A stretch of DNA of 64,000 nt from VRUE01 sp963712595 (GCA_963712595.1 CAVQIM010000004.1:372001-436000); one strand, 5' to 3'. Shown: positions 7,935 through 17,741, counted from the first letter of the stretch. Made by a program: numbers and translations. The notes: generated by a model from the sequence alone, not told the origin.

Positions 7935-8034
7935 TTTCCCTCTACGTCTCAGGCCTCTATTCAGGCACTTGTGGCTAAATGCTGCGTGCGGCGGTTTGCG
8001 CATAGCATCACCTCGGGGGTTCAACCGACTTAGC

Positions 8035-10404
8035 ATGATGATCTCCGAGGCCGACACTTGTCGTCAGTACGTACTGCCCAAGCTGTATGGGGCAGGGTGG
8101 GTCGATAGCCAAATTCGGGAGCAGGTGACCATCACTGACGGCAGAATTCGCGTTGTCGGCAAAAGGACGCGCCGAGGCAAGCAGAAACGGGTCGACTATT
8201 TGCTGCGGCTACGTCGAGACCTCAACCTTGCGGTGGTCGAGGCGAAGGCGGCCTGGAAGTCTGCCCTGGACGGGATGCAGCAGGCTCGCGATTACGCCCA
8301 GCTTCTTGACTTGACCTTTGCCTATGCGACCAACGGCAAGGAGATCTACGAGTTCGACAACTCGAGAGGGATCGAGCGACAGATCGATCGGCTTCCCTCT
8401 CCCGGCGAACTCTGGGATCGACACTGCAAGGCGCATGAGCTGAATACGCCCACTGAGGAAGCACTCCTGGAGCCCCTCAACCTAGAGAGTGCCATGCTTC
8501 CGCGGTATTACCAGCTGATCGCCGTCAACCGGGCTGTCGAGGCGATCGCAAAAGGGGACCGACGGGTACTGTTGACGTTGGCAACCGGAACCGGCAAGAC
8601 GATGATCGCCTTCCAGATCTGCTGGAAGCTCTGGTCACATCGCTGGAATCTGCAGGAGGCATATCGGCGCCCCCGCATCCTCTACCTGTCGGACAGGACT
8701 TTCCTTGTAGACGATCCTAAGGACAAGGACTTCGCGCCCTTTGCGGACGCCCGCCAAAGGCTCGAAGGCGAGGCTGTAAGGGGGAGGGAGGTCTACTTCG
8801 CCACCTATCAGGCAATTGCGGAGGACGAGGGCAAGGTAGGGCTATTTCGGAGCTTTCCCAGCGATTTTTTCGACCTTGTCGTTGTTGACGAGTGTCATCG
8901 AGGCAGTGCCCGCGGCGACAGCGCTTGGCGGCGAATTCTCAATCACTTCAATGGGGCATGCCACCTTGGGATGACCGCCACGCCGCTGCGGGACGAGACG
9001 CGCGACTCATACAAGTACTTTGGTAATCCCGTCTTTCAGTACTCCCTCAGGGAGGGGATCGAGGATGGGTTCCTTGCTCCCTATCGTGTGCATCGAGTGG
9101 TCACCAACGTCGATGCAACCGGATGGAGGCCGGGTATCCGGCAGAGGGATCGCCACGGCGCGGAGATCCCCGACCGTCTCTACGGGACTCCCGACTTTGA
9201 CCGGAAGCTCGTTTTGGAAGACCGGACTCGGGCCATCGCACGTCAGATCACGAGTCACCTAAAAAAGACGGATCGGTTCGCGAAGACCATCGTCTTCTGT
9301 GTCGATCAGGAGCACGCCTCGCGGATGCGGCAGGCCCTGCAGAACGAGAATGCGGACCTGGTCAAAGAGCACCCGGACTACGTCTGCCGGGTCACTGCGG
9401 ACGAGGGCGAACTCGGGCGAGGGTATCTGAGCGCCTTTCAAGACGTAGACACCTTGACGCCTGCGATCGTCACCACCTCGCAGCTGCTCACGACTGGGGT
9501 AGACGTTCCCACCTGTAAGAACATCGTGCTCGCGCGTCCAGTCAACTCTTTGGTCGAGTTCAAGCAGATCTTGGGGCGGGGAACTCGGGTTCGGGATGAC
9601 TACGGAAAGCTCTTCTTCGACCTGGTCGACTTCACCGGGAGCGCTGACGTCCAGTTCGCGGACCCGGTTTTCGATGGCTATCCAGCGTTCGTGGAGAAGG
9701 TCGAAATCGATGAGTCTGGCGAGACGCTCGCTGTGGAACCCCTGAGCGATGAGGGTGGATCCGAGCCGGATGGCGCGGGCGAGGGATCGGGCGCAGTCGA
9801 ACTAGGTGACCTCGACGATGAGGGAGAGCCTCGGAAGCTCTACGTCGACGGCGTCGAGGTAGAGGTCGCAGTCGAGGTCGTGCGGGAGATCGGCGCTGAC
9901 GGCAGACCGAGGATCGTCAAGCTCACTGACTACGCCGGCGAGCAGGTCCGCTCTCTCTATACCTCTGCCGCGGCCTTGCGCTCGAAGTGGAGCGACGCTG
10001 GTGAGCGCGAGGCGGTGATTGACGCTCTGGTTGAGCACGGAATCGACTTCGACGTCCTGACCGAACTGAGCGAGGTACCCGGTGCTGATCCCTTTGACGT
10101 TCTCTGCCACTTTGCTTTTGACTCTCCGATTAGGACCCGACGGGAGCGAGCCGACCGAGCCCGGGAAGCTCGCAAGGAGCTCTTCGATCGTTATGAGGGA
10201 GAGGCACGGGAGGTCCTTCACGAGCTGCTTGAGAAGTATGCCCGCTACGGCCTGACCCAGTTCAAGCTTCCCGAGGTTTTGCAGAGTCCGCCGATCTCAG
10301 CCCACGGCAACGTCGCCGAGATCGCCGAGAAGTTCGGCGGCGTCAACCAGCTCCGCACGGCTGTCTCGGATCTCGAAGTGTCTCTCTACGAGGACGCCGC
10401 GTGA
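8035..10404 (+). CDS. hsdR: Type I restriction enzyme R subunit, EcoEI-like (HsdR)
   Basis: The 789-residue motor and nuclease subunit of a Type I restriction system. The N-terminal nuclease domain carries D..(E69-A-K71) of the PD-(D/E)xK fold, preceded by RVDYLL. Superfamily 2 helicase motifs follow: Walker A ATGTGKT (about 183-189), DECH box (285-288), TATP (about 314-317) and motif VI QILGRGTR (about 512-519). An acidic linker (about 560-600) precedes a C-terminal block (about 640-789) resembling the EcoEI R C-terminal domain that binds the methylase. The ATG pair at 8035/8038 is chosen because upstream in-frame codons lack a conserved N-terminus. It overlaps the methylase gene by 4 bp (GTGA), so the two form an operon. 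Codon third positions are visibly richer in A/T than in flanking genes. Confidence 0.92.
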   Translation: MMISEADTCRQYVLPKLYGAGWVDSQIREQVTITDGRIRVVGKRTRRGKQKRVDYLLRLRRDLNLAVVEAKAAWKSALDGMQQARDYAQLLDLTFAYATNGKEIYEFDNSRGIERQIDRLPSPGELWDRHCKAHELNTPTEEALLEPLNLESAMLPRYYQLIAVNRAVEAIAKGDRRVLLTLATGTGKTMIAFQICWKLWSHRWNLQEAYRRPRILYLSDRTFLVDDPKDKDFAPFADARQRLEGEAVRGREVYFATYQAIAEDEGKVGLFRSFPSDFFDLVVVDECHRGSARGDSAWRRILNHFNGACHLGMTATPLRDETRDSYKYFGNPVFQYSLREGIEDGFLAPYRVHRVVTNVDATGWRPGIRQRDRHGAEIPDRLYGTPDFDRKLVLEDRTRAIARQITSHLKKTDRFAKTIVFCVDQEHASRMRQALQNENADLVKEHPDYVCRVTADEGELGRGYLSAFQDVDTLTPAIVTTSQLLTTGVDVPTCKNIVLARPVNSLVEFKQILGRGTRVRDDYGKLFFDLVDFTGSADVQFADPVFDGYPAFVEKVEIDESGETLAVEPLSDEGGSEPDGAGEGSGAVELGDLDDEGEPRKLYVDGVEVEVAVEVVREIGADGRPRIVKLTDYAGEQVRSLYTSAAALRSKWSDAGEREAVIDALVEHGIDFDVLTELSEVPGADPFDVLCHFAFDSPIRTRRERADRAREARKELFDRYEGEAREVLHELLEKYARYGLTQFKLPEVLQSPPISAHGNVAEIAEKFGGVNQLRTAVSDLEVSLYEDAA

Positions 10405-12527
10405 CCAAGCTGGAGGTCGAGAAACCGGCGCCCGAGGTGCCGATCACAGCCGAGCGCTTGGCAGGCGTGATCAAGTCGGCCCGCGATGTGATGCGCAAGG
10501 ACAAGGGGCTGAGCGGCGAGCTGGATCGGCTGCCTATGTTGACTTGGCTGATGTTCCTGAAGTTCGTAGACGACATGGAGCGGGTCGCCGAGGCGGAAGC
10601 CGAACTCCAGGGCGGGCCGTACTCGGCGGTAATTCAGCCCCCCTATCGTTGGCGAGATTGGGTCCACACTCATCCGATGACGGGCGACGACCTGATCGAC
10701 TTTGTCGCGCAAGACGAAGCGGTGGGCCCACTAGGGGAGCGGGGGCCGGGGCTTTTCGCCTACTTGCGCAACCTGGAAGGGCCGGGTTCACGGCGCGACC
10801 GCAGAGACGTCATCGCGAGTGTTTTCCGGCGCCTTGGGAATCGGATGCAGAACGGCTACCTCCTCCGCGACGTCATAGATAAGGTCGACACGCTCCATTT
10901 CGATTCCTCGCAGGAGCTTCATGCGCTAGGACAGCTCTACGAGTCTCTGTTGCGGGAAATGCGGGATGCGGCGGGGGACTCGGGAGAGTTCTACACCCCT
11001 CGTCCACTGGTCAAGCTGATTATCAGGTGCCTGGACCCGCGGATCGGCCAAACGGTTCTCGACCCCGCCGCCGGCACCGGCGGGTTCCTGGTCGAGTCCT
11101 TTCTGCATCTTGCAAAACAGATTGACCGGACGGAGGATTGGGAATGGTTGCAAACTGAAGCGATCCAGGGGGTCGAGGCAAAGCCGCTTCCCTTTCTCTT
11201 CTGCGAGATGAACCTCCTCCTGCACCGGATGGAAGCTCCCAACATCGATCCTGGGAACGCGCTTCGCGTGCCCCTGCGGGAAATCGGCGCGCGTGACCGC
11301 GTGGACATCATCGCGACCAACCCCCCGTTCGGTGGGGAGGAGGAGGCGGGGATCCGGCGCAACTTCCCGTCTGGCCTGCAAACGGCGGAGACGGCGCTGC
11401 TCTTTATCCAGCTGGTGATGCGCCGTCTTCGCAAGGGATCTAACCCCGGACAAGCCGGGGTCGTGGTGCCGAACGGAACTCTCTATTCGTCGGGGGTAGG
11501 GCAGCGAATCCGCCAAGCCCTCCTACGGGACTTCAACCTCCACACGGTCCTGCGTCTCCCAAAGGGAGTTTTCGAGCCCTACGCCGACATTCCCACCAAC
11601 GTCCTTTTCTTTGACGCGGGGAAATCAACCGGAGAGGTGTGGTTTTACGAGCACCCACTGCCACCTGATCGGGCGAAGCTGCGCTCGCCGAGCTACTCAC
11701 AGAGCCGGCCGCTCGAATTCAATGAGTTCGAGCCCTTCCTCGGTTGGTGGGGGAACCGTTCGGAGACGGTGCAGGCCTGGCGGGTCTCCGTCGAGGATTT
11801 GGAGCGGGGCGGGTTCAACTTGGATCAGCGCAATCCAACGAGGGTAGTCCGCGACCACCCCCGCCTCTCGCAGTTGCAGGAGCAGGCCGAGTCGCAGGTG
11901 TGCGCGCTGTCGGCCGACGTGGAAGAGTTGAAAGGGAGGTTGAAGGACCTCGACGAAGTGCTGGAGACGAGACGGGGGGCGCCACTTAGCCCGATGCTGC
12001 TGGGGGAGGCTTGTGAGGTCTTGAAGGGGAAGTTCCCAACCAAAAAGACGCCTCCCGGAAAATATCCCCTTGTTGTAACCGCAGCGGAGCGGCGCTCCGC
12101 GCCCGAGTACCAATTTGATGCCCCGTCCGTGTGCATACCGATGGTCTCCTCAACTGGGCACGGCCACGCGAGCATCCACCGTTTGCACTACCAAGAGGGA
12201 AAGTTCGCGCTCGCGAACATTATGGCTGCGCTGCTCGTGCGCCCCGATATCCCCTTGCTGCCTCGTTTTCTCTTCCACTACCTGACCTTCCACAAAGAGG
12301 AAAAGCTTGTTTCTCTGATGGCGGGAACGGCGAATACCTCGCTTACGCTGACTAAGCTGAAAAGAGTTTCGATCGAGATTCCGGACATCGAGGTTCAGCG
12401 AGAGATTGTCGACGCGTTGGATCAGGTTTTCCTTGCGCTCAAGGCGATAGACCAAGGTCGTCGTCAAGTGGAGGAGTTTGAGGGAGAGTCAATGGCCTCC
12501 AGTCTGCATGCAGCTTTCTCCACTTAG
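10401..12527 (+). CDS. hsdM: Type I methyltransferase M-S fusion (HsdM plus half HsdS)
   Basis: A 708-residue fusion. Residues 15-150 are the HsdM helical N-terminal domain, and 150-440 the N6-adenine methyltransferase core with motif I DPAAGTGGF (about 221-229) and motif IV NPPFG (about 307-311). A coiled coil (about 490-525) then leads into one target-recognition domain (about 540-680) and a final dimerisation helix. A standard HsdS has two TRDs joined by helices; here only one half is present and it is fused to the methylase. Known half-S subunits work as dimers on symmetric split sites, so a palindromic bipartite target is expected (inference). It is translated from a GTG overlapping the hsdR stop. 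No separate hsdS gene is nearby. Confidence 0.9.
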   Translation: MTKLEVEKPAPEVPITAERLAGVIKSARDVMRKDKGLSGELDRLPMLTWLMFLKFVDDMERVAEAEAELQGGPYSAVIQPPYRWRDWVHTHPMTGDDLIDFVAQDEAVGPLGERGPGLFAYLRNLEGPGSRRDRRDVIASVFRRLGNRMQNGYLLRDVIDKVDTLHFDSSQELHALGQLYESLLREMRDAAGDSGEFYTPRPLVKLIIRCLDPRIGQTVLDPAAGTGGFLVESFLHLAKQIDRTEDWEWLQTEAIQGVEAKPLPFLFCEMNLLLHRMEAPNIDPGNALRVPLREIGARDRVDIIATNPPFGGEEEAGIRRNFPSGLQTAETALLFIQLVMRRLRKGSNPGQAGVVVPNGTLYSSGVGQRIRQALLRDFNLHTVLRLPKGVFEPYADIPTNVLFFDAGKSTGEVWFYEHPLPPDRAKLRSPSYSQSRPLEFNEFEPFLGWWGNRSETVQAWRVSVEDLERGGFNLDQRNPTRVVRDHPRLSQLQEQAESQVCALSADVEELKGRLKDLDEVLETRRGAPLSPMLLGEACEVLKGKFPTKKTPPGKYPLVVTAAERRSAPEYQFDAPSVCIPMVSSTGHGHASIHRLHYQEGKFALANIMAALLVRPDIPLLPRFLFHYLTFHKEEKLVSLMAGTANTSLTLTKLKRVSIEIPDIEVQREIVDALDQVFLALKAIDQGRRQVEEFEGESMASSLHAAFST

Positions 12528-12802
12528 CGAAGACTTGCACCGGGCCTCGTTTCTGACCTGCCGCGGCAGGCGTCGGCGATGTTGAGCCCACGACGGATGC
12601 TGCCCGCATCCGCCACGTCGAGATCCCGAATGGCCTCGATAGGGCAGGGGTCGTGATCCAGCCACGGCGTGAGGGCCGGCGTCCGGGCGCGCCCCTATTC
12701 TCTGCCTCCGTTCATCGAAGTTCGCGTCTTTGGAGGGCCGATCGATGCTGCAGCTCGGAGATTCGGTCGGGACCTCGGCCGAGCGAAGGGGTCAATGCGT
12801 GC

Positions 12803-15769
12803 ATGTCGCGTGAGGATGCCCGCAATGTCGTGGCTCGGCTCGTCGAGCGATACCTGGAGGACCGCGATCAGTACTCGTCAAACGAGGCGCAGGTTCGACT
12901 CGACTTCATCGACCCGTTGTTCGAGGCGCTTGGCTGGGACCTCGGTAACCGCCAGGGCCTTTCGCTGTTCACGCGCGAGGTGCGGATAGAGGAGTCGGTC
13001 GAGCTAGTCGACGACGATGACCCCGCGAGCGTTGGCGCCGCGGGCAATCCCGACTACACCTTTCAGCTGGAGGGTCGTCGCCGCTTCTTCGTCGAGGCCA
13101 AGAAGCCCTCGGTGCGCATCGACTCTGCCAGGGCCCCCGCCTATCAGGCGCGGCGATACGGGTGGAGCGCCGGGCTCGCCGTCTCCGTGCTGACGAGCTT
13201 CGAGCAGCTCGCCATCTACGACTGCCGCATCCAGCCTCATTCGACCGATGTCGCCGCCGTCGCGCGGCTGCCGGGCCGCCTCTACTCGTGTGAGGAATAC
13301 GCCGAGCGGTTCGACGAGCTGTGGATGGCGCTCTCCAAGGAGGCCGTGCTCAGCGGCAGCTTCGACGAGGAATTCAGCGTCGAGCGGGAGCTGCGCGGCG
13401 AAGACAGCTTCGACGACGTCTTCCTCGACCAAATCCGGAGCTGGCGGCTCGACCTCGCGGGCGACATCGCGGCGCGCAACGCGCGCCTCGACGAGCGCGC
13501 AATCGCGCGCGCGACGCAGCGACTGATCAATCGGCTCGTCTTCCTTCGCGTCTGCGAGGACCGCAACCTCGAGGAGTACGGGCAGCTACTCGGCGTCGAC
13601 GACCGGGCGGCCCTCGATGCCCGCTTCCGCGAGGCGGATCGCTCCTACAACGCGGGTCTCTTCGACGCAATCGACGAGGTCGAGATCGATGTCGAACTCC
13701 TGCACCGCATCATCGGCGAGCTCTATTACCCCCAGAGCCCCTACGCGTTCTCGGTCGTCGACGCCCCGCTCCTGGCGGCGATCTACGAACAGTTCCTGGC
13801 CGAGCGCCTCGAGCTGGGGCCCGACCGTTCGGTCGAGCTGAAGCGCAAACCGGAGCTGACCCACGCCGGGGGAATCGTGCCGACCCCGGGCTACATCGTC
13901 GAAGCGATCCTCGAGCGCACCCTCTCTCCGGCGCTCGCCTCGCTCCCCGCCGAGGCGGTGCCGGGCTTTCGCCTCATCGACCTTGCCTGCGGCTCGGGGG
14001 TTTTCCTCTTGTACTCGTTCAGGCGCCTCCTTGAGCACTTGGAGGATCTGGGGATAACTCCGAGCCTCGCGACCAAGCACCAGATCCTCCGCAACAACAT
14101 CTTCGGCGTCGACATCGACAGGGAAGCGGTTGAAGTGACCACCTTCAATCTCTTGATCGCGGTGCTCGACGGGGAGGACCGCGACAGCATCGCCGGCTTC
14201 GGTGCGGCGGCCCTGCCGAACCTCGACGAACAGATCGTCAGCGGGAACTCGCTGGTAACCCCCCACTTCTTTGAGATCTACCCCGAGGCCCGTCTCGACC
14301 GCTCCGAACTCCTCTCGATCAACGCGTTCGACTTCGACCGAGCCTTTCCGCAGGCGATGCAGGAAGGCGGCTTCGACCTGATCGTCGGCAACCCGCCCTA
14401 CGTCCGGATCCAGACCCAGGCTGAGCATGAGCCTCTCCAGGTTGCCTACTTCCAGGAGCACGCCCCGTTCCGGAGCGCCCGCTCCCACAACTTCGACAAG
14501 TACCTCTTGTTCATCGAGCGCGCTCTCGACCTGCTCAAGGACGACGGGCGCTTCGGCTTCATCGTCCCGCACCGCTTCATGTCGACCCTGCCCGGCCAGG
14601 CGGTCCGCGAGCTCTTGAGCGAAGGCAAGCACGTAGCCGAGATCGTCCACTTCGGCCACGAGCAGGTGTTCCCGGGCACGACGACCTACGTCTGCATACT
14701 CGTCGGGGCCAAGGCCGGGTCCGAGGAGCTCCGGTTCACCCAGGTCGACGACCTGGCTAGCTGGCGCAGCGACTCGGGCGCAGGCCTGCGGACGATCTCC
14801 GCCGATGACCTCACGGCGGCCAACTGGAGTTTCGGGACCGGCGAGGCGCGGGCGGTCTTCGACCGGCTGCGCGACCGCCACCAGGACCGCCTGGGGGACG
14901 TCGCCGACATATTCGTCGGCGTGCAGACAAGCGCCGACGACATCTTCTTCCTCGCTTCCCGATCCGCCGACGAGGAGACGATCCGGTTTGCCGAGGGCGA
15001 CGCAGAATGGGAGATAGAGCGGGCGATCTGCCGCCCCGCGCTGCGCGACCGCAGGCTGCTCCCCTACGACGGCAAGCCCGATCCCGACGCCTGGGCGATC
15101 TTCCCCTATGAAATCGATCACGAGGGGAAGAGGCCGCGGGCACAAGTCATTGCGGCGGAGCGGATGGAGGCGGACTTCCCGCTCGCCTGGCGGTACCTCA
15201 ATGCCCACCGGGAGGAACTCGAAGAGCGGAGCATCTCACCGAGCACACCGGAGACGTGGTACCGATACGGTCGCTCGCAAAGCCTGACCAAGCTCGATGC
15301 CGAGAAGATCATCGTCCGGGTTCTCTCCTTGACTCCGCAGTACAACTGGGACCCCGACGGCTTGCTCGTCCCCGGCGGCGGCGACGGCGGCCCCTACTAT
15401 CTCCTCCGCTCGCGCCCGGAAAGTGGCGCCCCGCTGATGTTCCTGATCGCGCTGCTATCCCACCCCAGCATCGATGCGATGGTTTGGGACGCGGGCGGGC
15501 GCGTCTACCGTGGCGGGTACTTTCCGCATCGCAAGGCCTTCCTCGAAAACGTGCCGGTGCCGCTGCGGGAGCCAGAGCAGATGGCCGATGTCGCTGCGGC
15601 GACCCAGGACCTGGTGGATTCGACGATGAAATACCGCCACGAGAGCGACCCCGACGTGCGCATCGCCCTGGAGCGCGATCGGGCGCAGCAGCGAGCCCGG
15701 ATCGAGGAGCGGGTAACCGACCTCCTCGGCCTCACGGCTGACGAGATGATGGAGGTCGTGGGAACGTGA
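12803..15769 (+). CDS. Type IIG restriction enzyme / N6-adenine methyltransferase (Eco57I-like)
   Basis: A 988-residue single-chain restriction-modification protein. The N-terminal nuclease shows PDYTF followed by FVEAKKP (about residues 81-102), the PD-(D/E)xK layout. A helical connector leads to the gamma-class methyltransferase with motif I DLACGSG (about 392-398) and motif IV NPPYV (about 529-533). The C-terminal about 300 residues form a TaqI-like target recognition region. The ATG at 12803 follows GAAGGGG; the 50 upstream in-frame codons are low-complexity Arg-rich and unlikely to be coding. The gap 12528-12802 after the Type I operon shows no gene. The stop overlaps the next methylase start by 4 bp. 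Composition returns to the high-GC norm here, so this module probably arrived separately from the Type I genes. Confidence 0.88.
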   Translation: MSREDARNVVARLVERYLEDRDQYSSNEAQVRLDFIDPLFEALGWDLGNRQGLSLFTREVRIEESVELVDDDDPASVGAAGNPDYTFQLEGRRRFFVEAKKPSVRIDSARAPAYQARRYGWSAGLAVSVLTSFEQLAIYDCRIQPHSTDVAAVARLPGRLYSCEEYAERFDELWMALSKEAVLSGSFDEEFSVERELRGEDSFDDVFLDQIRSWRLDLAGDIAARNARLDERAIARATQRLINRLVFLRVCEDRNLEEYGQLLGVDDRAALDARFREADRSYNAGLFDAIDEVEIDVELLHRIIGELYYPQSPYAFSVVDAPLLAAIYEQFLAERLELGPDRSVELKRKPELTHAGGIVPTPGYIVEAILERTLSPALASLPAEAVPGFRLIDLACGSGVFLLYSFRRLLEHLEDLGITPSLATKHQILRNNIFGVDIDREAVEVTTFNLLIAVLDGEDRDSIAGFGAAALPNLDEQIVSGNSLVTPHFFEIYPEARLDRSELLSINAFDFDRAFPQAMQEGGFDLIVGNPPYVRIQTQAEHEPLQVAYFQEHAPFRSARSHNFDKYLLFIERALDLLKDDGRFGFIVPHRFMSTLPGQAVRELLSEGKHVAEIVHFGHEQVFPGTTTYVCILVGAKAGSEELRFTQVDDLASWRSDSGAGLRTISADDLTAANWSFGTGEARAVFDRLRDRHQDRLGDVADIFVGVQTSADDIFFLASRSADEETIRFAEGDAEWEIERAICRPALRDRRLLPYDGKPDPDAWAIFPYEIDHEGKRPRAQVIAAERMEADFPLAWRYLNAHREELEERSISPSTPETWYRYGRSQSLTKLDAEKIIVRVLSLTPQYNWDPDGLLVPGGGDGGPYYLLRSRPESGAPLMFLIALLSHPSIDAMVWDAGGRVYRGGYFPHRKAFLENVPVPLREPEQMADVAAATQDLVDSTMKYRHESDPDVRIALERDRAQQRARIEERVTDLLGLTADEMMEVVGT

Positions 15770-17376
15770 GCGCCTTTCCGGTCGCCGCCTCGCCGAGCGC
15801 CCAGAAGCTGCGAGGGGGCTATTACACGCCGCCCGAGATCGCGGAGTTCATCGCGGGGTGGGCCTGCTCGCCCGGCGCCAGGGTCCTCGAGCCAAGCTGC
15901 GGCGATGGCGCGATCCTGCGCTTCGTCCCCGACGACGCTGACGCGACCGGGGTCGAGTACTTCGCCGCCGAGGCGGAGGCGGCCCGCCAGGCGGCTCCCG
16001 CTGCCGAGGTCGTCACCGCCGATTTCTTCGAGTGGGCCTCCTCGTCTGAGGCTGGTTCCTGGGATGCAGTCGTCGGCAACCCGCCGTTCATCCGCTTCCA
16101 GCACTGGACCGAGCCGACGCGGACCCGCGCCTTCGACCTGATGCGCTCGGTCTCGATGAAGCCGAGCAAGCTGACCAATGCCTGGGTCCCGTTCGTCGTC
16201 GCCTCGACCCTGATGCTGCGAAAGGGGGGGCGCCTGGCAATGGTGCTGCCGGCTGAGCTACTGCAGGTCACCTATGCCGCCGAGCTGCGCGCCTTCCTGG
16301 TCGACAACTACAAGTCACTGACAGTCGTCGCCTTCCGCCAGCTCGTCTTCGACGGCATCCTGCAGGAGGTCGTCGTCCTGCTCGGGACCAAGGGCCGGGA
16401 CTTGGCCACCGTTCGCGTCGCGGAGCGGGAGAGCGCAGCTGATCTGCCAAGCGCGTCGAGCCTGCGCCGGCTGCCCGGCGCCCCGGCGCTCCTGCACGAG
16501 TCGGAGAAGTGGACGAAGTACTTCCTTCCGCCCGAGGAGATCGAGGCCCTGCGCGGGGTCAGGAACGGGTCCGAGGCGCTCGGCCGCCTCGGCGCGCTCG
16601 CCGACGTCGATGTCGGCGTGGTCACGGGCCGAAACCAGTTCTTCGTCCTCAGTCCCTCCAATGCCGCCGAGCGCGGGCTCGGTTCGCACGTGGTCCCTCT
16701 GGTCAGCAAGTCAGCGCACGTCCCTGGAATCCAGTTCAAGCCCAGCGATCTGGCCTACCTGACCAAGGCTGACACCCAGTGTCGGTTGCTCGCCGTGAAG
16801 CCAACCTCGCGGGTCGCCGAAGACAGCCCGCTCTGGGATTACCTGCTCGAAGGAGAAGCCTCCGACGTCCACCGCGGGTATAAGTGCTCGATCAGGAAGA
16901 AATGGTGGTCGGTCCCGTCGATATGGACCCCTGACGCATTCATGCTCCGCCAGATCTACGACCACCCAAGGATCATCGCCAATGCCACGCGGGCAACTTC
17001 GACCGACACGGTGCACCGGGTGCGGATGCTGAACGGGACCGACCCAGGGGCGCTCGCCGCTGCGTCGATCAACTCCGCCACCTTCGCGTTCTCCGAGGTG
17101 ATGGGCCGCTCCTATGGAGGTGGAGTCCTCGAGCTGGAGCCGCGCGAGGCCGAGGCGTTGCCGGTGCCGGATCCCCATGGCCTCGACAGCGGTGAGGTCG
17201 AGGCGGTCGACCGCCTGCTCAAGGCAGGTGCGCTCGAGGAGGCTCTCGACTACGTCGATAGCCGGCTGCTGATCAGGGACGCAGGCCTCGACGCGGATCT
17301 CGTCGCCAGGCTTAGGTCCAGCTGGAGGCGGCTCCGCGACAGGCGCCTGGCGCGAGGCAAGGGCGTCGGATCCTAA
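15766..17376 (+). CDS. N6-adenine DNA methyltransferase (TaqI/Eco57I class)
   Basis: A 536-residue methyltransferase without a nuclease motif. Motif I is LEPSCGDG (about residues 40-47), with the acidic SAM-ribose position in GVEYF, and motif IV GNPPFIRF lies at about 103-110. Residues from about 250 resemble a TaqI-type target recognition domain (YKCSIRKKWWSVPS region). It is translationally coupled to the Type IIG enzyme by a GTGA overlap, the arrangement of Eco57I-type systems in which a separate methylase modifies the second strand or completes protection. It could instead share a target with a different specificity. The last 60 residues are Arg-rich helices. Confidence 0.88.
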   Translation: MSAFPVAASPSAQKLRGGYYTPPEIAEFIAGWACSPGARVLEPSCGDGAILRFVPDDADATGVEYFAAEAEAARQAAPAAEVVTADFFEWASSSEAGSWDAVVGNPPFIRFQHWTEPTRTRAFDLMRSVSMKPSKLTNAWVPFVVASTLMLRKGGRLAMVLPAELLQVTYAAELRAFLVDNYKSLTVVAFRQLVFDGILQEVVVLLGTKGRDLATVRVAERESAADLPSASSLRRLPGAPALLHESEKWTKYFLPPEEIEALRGVRNGSEALGRLGALADVDVGVVTGRNQFFVLSPSNAAERGLGSHVVPLVSKSAHVPGIQFKPSDLAYLTKADTQCRLLAVKPTSRVAEDSPLWDYLLEGEASDVHRGYKCSIRKKWWSVPSIWTPDAFMLRQIYDHPRIIANATRATSTDTVHRVRMLNGTDPGALAAASINSATFAFSEVMGRSYGGGVLELEPREAEALPVPDPHGLDSGEVEAVDRLLKAGALEEALDYVDSRLLIRDAGLDADLVARLRSSWRRLRDRRLARGKGVGS

Positions 17377-17663
17377 GGCCGGGGCGGAGCCCACGGGTGG
17401 CGGTAGGGGCTCAGATGTGGTACTTGTTGGATGCTTCCGGGGTACATTGAGAGTCTCTGCGGGAGGGAGATTTTGCGGGTGGGCGACTTGAGGCAAGGCG
17501 AGGGCGTGGCGTTGGCAAACGCGCATGGGCAGTGCCGATCCAAGGGGTCGTGGTCAACCTGCAGGCAGGCGGGGGTTCGGCCAAGGCGCTGACTTTCGAG
17601 CCAAAAGCTTCATTCGCAGTAGCTGTTTTCCGTCCATCGAGCAAATAGACAGGAGATCCAGTC

Positions 17664-17741
17664 ATGCAAAGGCACAGCAGGAGGATGGCGTGCGCGCCGC
17701 TCCTTGCCGCCGCGCTCGGCGAGGAGAGGATAAGGAGATGA
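17664..17741 (+). CDS. candidate 25-aa leader peptide, coupled to secreted protein gene
   Basis: A 25-codon ORF with a well-placed ribosome binding site (AGGAGA 8 nt before the ATG). It is basic at the N-terminus (MQRHSRRM), then Ala/Leu-rich (CAPLLAAALG), and ends so that its TGA overlaps the ATG at 17738. That geometry predicts translational coupling to the secreted protein. No attenuator stem was identified. The remainder of the gap (17377-17663) shows no gene; it is mildly A/T-enriched near 17410-17450 and 17600-17650 and probably holds the promoter. Confidence 0.4.
   Translation: MQRHSRRMACAPLLAAALGEERIRR

Noticed and set aside
7806..8033. 75-codon ORF between tRNA-His and hsdR
   Set aside because: No ribosome binding site, no hydrophobic or conserved pattern, and it overlaps the inverted repeat; treated as intergenic.
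13586..15208. 540-residue minus-strand ORF opposite the Type IIG gene
   Set aside because: It is antisense to the plus-strand Type IIG gene, whose motifs are clear; high-GC coding DNA leaves long antisense frames open. No family pattern is visible in it.
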